DNA of 10,494 nt from Candidatus Limnocylindria bacterium (GTDB lineage: Bacteria; Chloroflexota; Limnocylindria; QHBO01). The DNA is taken from contig JASLBU010000198.1 in the NCBI GenBank assembly GCA_030146365.1, positions 1 to 10,494 of the forward strand. Reading direction: 5' to 3'. Below the pieces are notes generated by a model that made no database searches, was not told the origin of the DNA, and saw only the letters and a program-made list of their open reading frames with translations. The translations under genes were made by a program, and so were the position numbers. Below are positions 7,101 through 10,494 of the stretch, piece by piece; the stretch's first letter is position 1; each line of letters begins with the position of its first letter.

Positions 7101-7345
7101 CCCTGGAGGGCGCAGGTTCCGATGTGATGTCCGGGACGGCGGGCTTCAACCCGTTCGATCCCGCCCTCGAGGAATTCGCGTTCGAAGTGGTCGCGCCGGG
7201 CACCACCGCGACCGTAAACGTGTCATTTGACGCGACCGCGTTCGCGAAGCAAGCGCCACGCGGCATCATGGTCGTTTCGATCGACGATGCCGCCGGTGAG
7301 GAAGTTCAGCTGGTCGAGGTTCCGGGTAAGAAGAAGGGTCGCTGA
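4196..7345 (+). CDS. Secreted S8 subtilisin-like serine protease with PA-like insertion and C-terminal beta domains
   Basis: Extracellular endopeptidase precursor of 1049 residues. Residues 1-22 are a Sec signal peptide (MLRRVLVLVSVLTL core, ALA cleavage site). An I9-type inhibitor propeptide spans about 50-145, including a charged helical stretch at 68-100. The peptidase domain covers about 165-395 and 555-660. Its triad is Asp177 (AIIDTGLDYTHA), His258 (NGHGSHVGG) and Ser601 (SGTSMASPQVAG), with oxyanion Asn368 (TSAGNSGP). A protease-associated (PA)-like domain is inserted at about 400-550, between the Asn and Ser motifs, as in Vpr/C5a-peptidase-like subtilases. An Fn3-like beta domain follows at about 680-800, then a beta-rich domain (about 815-1040) containing FDIAVDTTGDGAADY (883-897), which resembles an acidic calcium-binding loop. 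The protein ends in GKKKGR with no anchor or sorting signal, so free secretion is expected. It is monocistronic, with a terminator 20 nt downstream. Substrate preference cannot be read from sequence. Confidence 0.95.
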   Translation: MLRRVLVLVSVLTLSAPMTALAVDPESRSPRPLGGGDTDPQVLPIALDGSRQVTVMLEMQGDPVAVAQARAANRELSRAERDRIKAELKGRQDAITDDIGARGGQVLAQLQSAYNGVKVRISRADVAGLASLPGVIAVRGIQKFTPGNATSVPYIGVPASWESQGLTGEGIKIAIIDTGLDYTHAALGGAGTEAAYEAADVLDETFPDAGDAGQFGPDAPKVKGGWDFVGDDYDAGADDGDPALTPQPDPDPLDCNGHGSHVGGSAAGFGVAADGTRYAGPYDESTHDNEFRVGPGVAPMAELYGLRVFGCLGSTDVTVEAIDWAVDNGMDVINMSLGSPFGRRTDPTAVAATNAAAAGVVVVTSAGNSGPAQYISGSPGAGVGAIATAAVDSTEEFPGVTLQLSTGASVTAISANGVAPPDGTVYRVVVLQDDPATTQNEALGCSVESFTKAGITTAEDQEDILAVTIRGTCARVARAVFGEQAGAEAVAMINSDGNYPPYEGPIAGNPDTGESHEVSIPFLGVRGGADGTALLAADEGTATATQTAITNPGFQGFASFSSGGPTNGDSFLKPDIAAPGVSIASTGVTTGNRAAIISGTSMASPQVAGVAALVVEARPDWAVSDVKAAITNSGSPAGLPGYRVTRAGSGLVSTSQATSTDVVALGDLHPEDASAGVAAFHNSNLSFGFAERGTDYSATRTITVKNHGDVQVTLTPSAVASTHSSPANVAFGAGSVAVAAGGSAELAVTLTVDASAVGDSSAFREVSGNVELTSGDLTLRVPYLLVPRALSNIETTADAPITPAKPHAVVVSNVGGQIAGTADFYQWGLADGDDLDETVVGGAGYDLQAAGVQAFMNAAGDDALMVFALSTHDRWSNAAVNEFDIAVDTTGDGAADYVVIGFDLGALTTGSFNGQMAVFRLTVATSAITPLFFAAAPTDSSTVLLPIRASHLGLTRSDGDFTYQVQSFSLEGAGSDVMSGTAGFNPFDPALEEFAFEVVAPGTTATVNVSFDATAFAKQAPRGIMVVSIDDAAGEEVQLVEVPGKKKGR

Positions 7346-7365
7346 TCTTCGGCCTCACACCGAGG

Positions 7366-7399
7366 AAGCCCCCCGCCGGTCCGCCGGCGAGGGGCTTTT
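7366..7399 (+). terminator. Intrinsic terminator of the subtilase gene
   Basis: AAGCCCC (7366-7372) pairs with GGGGCTT (7391-7397), and inside it GCCGG (7375-7379) pairs with CCGGC (7384-7388) around a TCCG loop, with a CC/GA internal mismatch. TTTT (7396-7399) overlaps and follows the stem. It starts 20 nt past the stop codon. In the minus direction the stem is followed by CCTCG, so it works poorly for the convergent lipoprotein gene. Confidence 0.85.
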
Positions 7400-7449
7400 C
7401 CGTGCCGCTCACGCGTTCTACGCCGGGGCTTGACGGTGCTGCGACGGGC

Positions 7450-7902
7450 TCAGCCCCCGCCCTCGAGCACCGAGGACGAGTCGCAGAAGCGGACGCTCTG
7501 GCCGTCGGATCGGTAATCGAACTCCTCGCCGCCGACCTCGACCACAACCTGGAAGCCCTCGACGAGCGCCTGCGTGTACATCACGCCCTCCTCGGGACAG
7601 CCCCACGCGCCGTCGTTCCAGGTCATCGCCCGAGCGCTCAGGACCGTCGGTTCCACCACACCGTCGCTCGTCCGCTCCGCCAGATCGGCCAGGACGCCAT
7701 TCCAGACCACGACGGGGATGCCCGCCGGCGCGCCGGCCGAGGCCGGCCCCGAAGGCGCCCCGGCAACCGAGCCGCCGGGTGCAGCAGACTGCATCCGTTC
7801 CGTGGTTCCGGGCCCCGTTCCCTCGGATGCCGTGCAGGCCACCAGCGCGAGGGTGGCAAGCGAGCCCACCAACCCGGTACGCAGCGTCTGTGACAGGTTC
7901 AT
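7450..7902 (-). CDS. Small predicted lipoprotein with a conserved uncharacterised C-terminal domain
   Basis: A 150-residue envelope protein of unknown function. It has a lipoprotein signal peptide: LSQTLRTG followed by LVGSLATLALVAC, with lipobox LVAC and lipid-modified Cys23. A Gly/Ala/Pro/Ser/Thr-rich linker (24-62) leads to a compact domain from about 63 to 144. The core pattern is TWNDGAWGCPEEGVMYTQALVEGF, seen here in two parts as TWNDGAWGCPEEG (94-106) and YTQALVEGF (109-117), then a YRSD stretch and a final Cys140. I recall this W-DG-GCP-G-Y-Q-G-Y-C pattern from many short secreted proteins annotated as hypothetical. Cys102 and Cys140 could form a disulfide. The start at 7902 was chosen because the signal peptide begins there; GAGGT lies 13 nt upstream, which is rather far. 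Upstream in-frame sequence to 8061 is not signal-like. It is divergent from the nuclease and convergent with the subtilase. Confidence 0.75.
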   Translation of the reverse strand: MNLSQTLRTGLVGSLATLALVACTASEGTGPGTTERMQSAAPGGSVAGAPSGPASAGAPAGIPVVVWNGVLADLAERTSDGVVEPTVLSARAMTWNDGAWGCPEEGVMYTQALVEGFQVVVEVGGEEFDYRSDGQSVRFCDSSSVLEGGG

Positions 7903-8026
7903 CGCTCGTGTCCGGACCTCATAGCCCGCCCTTCGTCGAACGCGCCCTCTCGGCGCCGCTTGGCGTCTCGGGTGGCCCATGCAGGGTTCGGGCCAGCCGG
8001 CGAAGCCGGGGAGTGCCGCAGATCGT

Positions 8027-8043
8027 TTGACCTGGAATTGACC
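8027..8043 (+). repeat. TTGACC direct repeat, 11-bp period, upstream of the nuclease promoter
   Basis: TTGACC occurs at 8027-8032 and again at 8038-8043, one helical turn apart and just upstream of the predicted -35 at 8054. Spacing and position resemble an activator site; the 11-bp repeat layout recalls PhoB/PhoP (PHO) boxes, though the hexamer differs from the usual TTCACC or TGTCA. Two short copies can arise by chance. Confidence 0.4.
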
Positions 8044-8053
8044 GAGTTCGCCA

Positions 8054-8081
8054 TTGCACATGCCCGCCTGGGCCGTATGCT
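8054..8081 (+). promoter_or_regulatory. Candidate promoter of the nuclease gene
   Basis: TTGCAC (8054-8059), a 16-bp spacer and TATGCT (8076-8081) make the best sigma70-like pair in the 253-nt gap between the divergent lipoprotein and nuclease genes. The leader would be about 68 nt. No equally good promoter was found for the lipoprotein direction. Confidence 0.5.
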
Positions 8082-8138
8082 ATCGGTCTCACTCATCCTC
8101 GAGCGCCTGGCGTCCGATGCCACCGGGGGCGCGCTAAC

Positions 8139-8144
8139 AGGAGG
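8139..8144 (+). promoter_or_regulatory. Shine-Dalgarno of the nuclease gene, inside a 12-bp palindrome
   Basis: AGGAGG lies 11 nt before the GTG at 8156 and 17 nt before the in-frame ATG at 8162, which favours GTG. The site continues as AGGAGGCCTCCT (8139-8150), a perfect palindrome. The Shine-Dalgarno therefore has its own complement next to it. Confidence 0.65.
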
Positions 8145-8155
8145 CCTCCTCGCCC

Positions 8156-10156
8156 GTGTTCATGACTTTCGCCCTGTCCGCGCAGCGAGCCGTGGGGCTG
8201 CTGCTCATCCTTGCCCTGGCGTTGGCCTCCATGGTCTCGCTGCTCAGCGCCTCACGCGCGGACGCCATCGTGGAGACCGCCACGCCCGCGACTGAAATCT
8301 GGCAGATTCAGGGAACTGCGCACCTGTCCACCTATGACGGCGCCCAGGTCTTCGACGTCGAGGGCGTCGTCACCGCCGCCGCGCGCAACGGGCGGAGCTT
8401 CTGGATGACCGACCCGACCCCGGACAGTGACCCCGCAACGTCCGACGGGATCCTCGTCTTCGGCGCCGGTGCCGCGGTCGGGAGTCTCGTGTCGGTCGAC
8501 GGGACGGTCGACGAGTTCCGCCCGGGCGGCCGCGGCGGGTTCGAGAACCTCACCACGACAGAGATCGTGCGACCCACGGTGTCCGTCATCAGCCACGGCA
8601 ATCCGCTTCCGACCACGGTCATCGGCGTGGACCGCCTCCCGCCGTCGCTTGTCATCGATGACGACTCGACGAGCTCCGTGGAGGCCGCCAACGCCTTCTA
8701 CGACCCGGCGAACGACGGAATCGACTTCTGGGAGAGCCTCGAGGGAATGCGCTTGAGCGTTGCCGATGCAGTCGCCGTCGGGCCCACCAACAACTTCGGC
8801 GAGATCGCCGTGATCAGCCAGCTACAGGGAGATGCCGGCCCACGAACGAGCCGCGGCGGGATTCTCGCCTACGACCTCGGCGAGGACGGCAACTACCAGC
8901 CGGGCGACTTCAACCCGGAGCGGCTGATCATCGACGACGTGCTTGCGCAGACCCCCGACGTGAACGTCGGCGACGAGTTCGTGACCGATCCGGTGGGCGT
9001 GCTCGACTACGGGTTCGGCAACTTCAAGCTGCTTGTCACGCAGGACCCCGGTCGCGTCGACAACGGTCTCGTTCGCGAGGTCACGACCCCGCAGGGCCCG
9101 CATGACCTGGCGGTCGCCACCTACAACGTGGAGAACCTCACCGTCGGCAACTCGCAAGCGAAGTTCGACGCGCTGGCGAACCAGATCATCCATCACCTGA
9201 AGGCGCCGGATCTCATCGGCATCGAAGAGATGCAGGACGACTCCGGGACCGCCAACAACGGCGTCGTCACGGCCCAGGCCGGGTGGCAGCGCCTGATCGA
9301 CACGATCGTTGCCAACGGCGGCCCGCTGTACGACTACCGCTCGATCGATCCGGCGAATAACGCAGACGGGGGCCAGCCGAGCGGGAACATCCGCGTCGGC
9401 TTCCTGTTCCGGTCGGACCGTGGGCTTGAGTTCGTGGATCGTCCCGGCGGTGACGCCGTCACCGATGCCGATGTGGTCGCCACGCCGAACGGAAAGGGCG
9501 CCGAGCTGACGATCAGCCCGGGCCGCGTCCTCGACGCCGCGCTCGGCGGGGAGAGAGCATTCGAGGACACTCGCAAGTCGCTCGCGGGCGAGTTCCGCTG
9601 GCGGGGCGAGACGCTGTTCGTGGTCGTCAACCACCTGAGCAGCAAGGGTGACGATCGGCCCCTGTTCGGGCACTACCAGCCGCCATACCGGCTGACGGAG
9701 TTCGAATCAGGTGACCCGGAAGACGGGTGGCGCCACGCGCAGGCGCAGGCGGTCAACGACTTCGTCGACGAGATCCTGGCCGTGGATGCGGACGCGCACG
9801 TGATCGTGCTCGGTGACATCAACGACTTCGACTTCTCCGAGACCGTCGGGATCCTGACCGGCGCGCGCGTTGCGCTCCCAGGAGGACCGGACGCCGACGG
9901 CAGCGGTCCGACGGCAGTGACCGGTCAGGCGCCGGTGCTCGTGACGCTGTTCGATGAGCTCCCCGTCAACGAGCGCTACTCGTACGTGTTCGACGGCAAC
10001 AGCCAGGTGCTCGACCAGATCCTGGTCAGCCAGTCATTGATGGCGAGAAGCCCGGTCTATGACGTCGTGCACGTCAACGCGGAGTTCGCCGACCAGGTGA
10101 GCGACCACGACCCGTCGGTCATGCGAGTGGCCTTCCAGCCTCGCTCAGCCAAGTAG
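8156..10156 (+). CDS. Secreted ExeM/NucH-type nuclease (OB-fold plus endonuclease/exonuclease/phosphatase domain)
   Basis: Predicted extracellular metal-dependent nuclease of 666 residues. A signal peptide with a hydrophobic core at 13-31 ends at ASRADA (cleavage after about 37). A YhcR-like OB-fold, expected to bind nucleic acid, spans about 47-120 (IQGTAHLSTYDG, DVEGVVTA, FWMTDPTPDSDPATSDGILVF). A middle region (about 121-315) typical of ExeM-like proteins follows. The EEP catalytic domain (about 319-660) shows Asn324 in ATYNVENL, Glu358 in IGIEEMQD, His493 in VNHLSSKG, Asp554 and Asn556 in LGDINDFDF, and Asp650-His651 in SDHDPSV, so the catalytic set is complete. There is no C-terminal anchor or LPXTG signal, so the enzyme is probably released. 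The likely role is degradation of extracellular DNA for nutrient (phosphate or nucleotide) recovery or biofilm remodelling. The GTG start is set by the Shine-Dalgarno at 8139. A strong hairpin follows the stop by 10 nt. Confidence 0.93.
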   Translation: MFMTFALSAQRAVGLLLILALALASMVSLLSASRADAIVETATPATEIWQIQGTAHLSTYDGAQVFDVEGVVTAAARNGRSFWMTDPTPDSDPATSDGILVFGAGAAVGSLVSVDGTVDEFRPGGRGGFENLTTTEIVRPTVSVISHGNPLPTTVIGVDRLPPSLVIDDDSTSSVEAANAFYDPANDGIDFWESLEGMRLSVADAVAVGPTNNFGEIAVISQLQGDAGPRTSRGGILAYDLGEDGNYQPGDFNPERLIIDDVLAQTPDVNVGDEFVTDPVGVLDYGFGNFKLLVTQDPGRVDNGLVREVTTPQGPHDLAVATYNVENLTVGNSQAKFDALANQIIHHLKAPDLIGIEEMQDDSGTANNGVVTAQAGWQRLIDTIVANGGPLYDYRSIDPANNADGGQPSGNIRVGFLFRSDRGLEFVDRPGGDAVTDADVVATPNGKGAELTISPGRVLDAALGGERAFEDTRKSLAGEFRWRGETLFVVVNHLSSKGDDRPLFGHYQPPYRLTEFESGDPEDGWRHAQAQAVNDFVDEILAVDADAHVIVLGDINDFDFSETVGILTGARVALPGGPDADGSGPTAVTGQAPVLVTLFDELPVNERYSYVFDGNSQVLDQILVSQSLMARSPVYDVVHVNAEFADQVSDHDPSVMRVAFQPRSAK

Positions 10157-10166
10157 CGCTCGAACG

Positions 10167-10196
10167 CATGGGCCCGGCCACACGGCCGGGCCCATG
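10167..10196. terminator. Strong hairpin between convergent nuclease and kinase genes
   Basis: ATGGGCCCGGCC (10168-10179) pairs perfectly with GGCCGGGCCCAT (10184-10195) around an ACAC loop, and an outer C-G pair makes 13 bp. It sits 10 nt after the nuclease stop and 1 nt after the kinase stop on the other strand, so it can serve both. No T-run is present on either side (GTTCATC follows on the plus strand), so it is a U-tract-less terminator or 3'-end protector. Confidence 0.65.
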
Positions 10197-10197
10197 T

Positions 10198-10494
10198 TCA
10201 TCGGAAGCGGACCTTGCCGAGACCGGCACGGGCTGCAAGGTCGTCGAGTCGGTCAAACACCTGCGCAACGGTCGGTCGGTCGTCCGGTGATGGGCGCATG
10301 GCGTCCATGATGACCTCGACCAGGCCCGAAGCGCGTGGCTGCGCATCCAGTAAGGCCGGGGACTCGATGAGCTGCGGGAAGCGCTCGCTGCCGGTGGCCT
10401 CGCGGCGCCCCTTCGGGTGCGGGATGCGCTCCGCGACCGCGTAATACAGCGTGGCCCCCAGGCCCCACGTGTCGGACTTCGGGCCGATCACGGA
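10198..10494 (-). CDS. Ser/Thr protein kinase (Hanks type), C-terminal 98 residues only
   Basis: C-terminal lobe of a protein kinase; the 5' part lies beyond the window end. Visible are the subdomain IX motif KSDTWGLGATLYYAV (6-20 of the fragment, Asp8 being the conserved helix-F aspartate) and the IP-P pattern of the following loop. Subdomain XI follows as AMRPSPDDRPTVAQVFDRL (65-83) with conserved Arg73. Only about 15 residues follow the kinase fold, ending KVRFR. There is thus no C-terminal transmembrane segment, PASTA repeat or other sensor on this side; any sensor domain would have to be N-terminal. ATP-binding and catalytic-loop motifs are outside the window, so activity cannot be judged. 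The gene is convergent with the nuclease and shares the hairpin at 10167-10196. No functional link to its neighbours can be inferred. Confidence 0.88.
   Translation of the reverse strand, partial: SVIGPKSDTWGLGATLYYAVAERIPHPKGRREATGSERFPQLIESPALLDAQPRASGLVEVIMDAMRPSPDDRPTVAQVFDRLDDLAARAGLGKVRFR

Noticed and set aside
7903..8061. N-terminal extension of the lipoprotein to 8061
   Set aside because: It would bury the lipoprotein signal peptide inside the protein; the ATG at 7902 places the signal at the N-terminus.
8822..9673. 283-codon minus-strand open frame inside the nuclease gene
   Set aside because: Antisense to the conserved EEP catalytic domain and without family features.
1..10494. 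Mobile elements, CRISPR arrays, phage genes or a defence system
   Set aside because: No transposase, integrase, spaced repeat array, long terminal inverted repeats or defence-type domains were found. The lone kinase fragment is an ordinary Hanks-type C-lobe and is not evidence of a defence operon.

Overview
The window is high-GC DNA with GTG and ATG starts, dense antisense open frames, and what look like leaderless promoters beside Shine-Dalgarno-led genes. Secreted, modular hydrolases and a Hanks-type Ser/Thr kinase are also present. This fits a free-living high-GC bacterium such as an actinomycete or a Chloroflexota lineage of the Limnocylindria/Ellin6529 kind. The assignment is inference from gene content and composition; no marker gene is present. 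No rRNA, tRNA, CRISPR array, insertion sequence or phage gene was recognised.

Positions 1-2434, minus strand: a four-gene energy-coupling-factor metal transporter operon. Its order of transcription is cbiM/nikM (S component), a small PDGLE-domain protein in the cbiN/nikN position, cbiQ/nikQ (T component) and cbiO/nikO (ATPase, cut off by the window start). Two junctions are ATGA overlaps and the third gap is 7 nt, so the genes are almost certainly one transcript.

Positions 2435-3926, plus strand: a divergent Fur-family regulator followed by an agmatinase-like ureohydrolase. The cbiM-regulator intergenic region holds a perfect 20-bp palindrome whose core is TTGCAA-N4-TTGCAA, close to the Nur (nickel uptake regulator) box of Streptomyces. 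Each TTGCAA can serve as the -35 element of one divergent promoter, with a 17-bp spacer to a -10 on either side. The regulator's histidines match those I recall for the metal sites of S. coelicolor Nur at a constant offset. Together this argues that the regulator is Nur-like, that the transporter imports nickel rather than cobalt, and that one operator controls both. The ureohydrolase lies 32 nt downstream. It carries GGDDS in place of the usual GGDHS metal-ligand motif, which makes a nickel-linked amidinohydrolase worth testing.

Positions 4024-10156: two large secreted hydrolases on the plus strand. The first is a 1049-residue S8 subtilase with signal peptide, propeptide, a PA-like insertion and two C-terminal beta-rich regions; it is followed by a clear intrinsic terminator. 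The second is a 666-residue ExeM/NucH-type extracellular nuclease (YhcR-like OB-fold plus endonuclease/exonuclease/phosphatase domain). Between them, on the minus strand, is a small lipoprotein with a conserved but uncharacterised C-terminal domain. The protease and nuclease suggest scavenging of extracellular protein and DNA. A 13-bp hairpin separates the nuclease from the convergent 3' end of a Ser/Thr protein kinase gene that runs off the window end.
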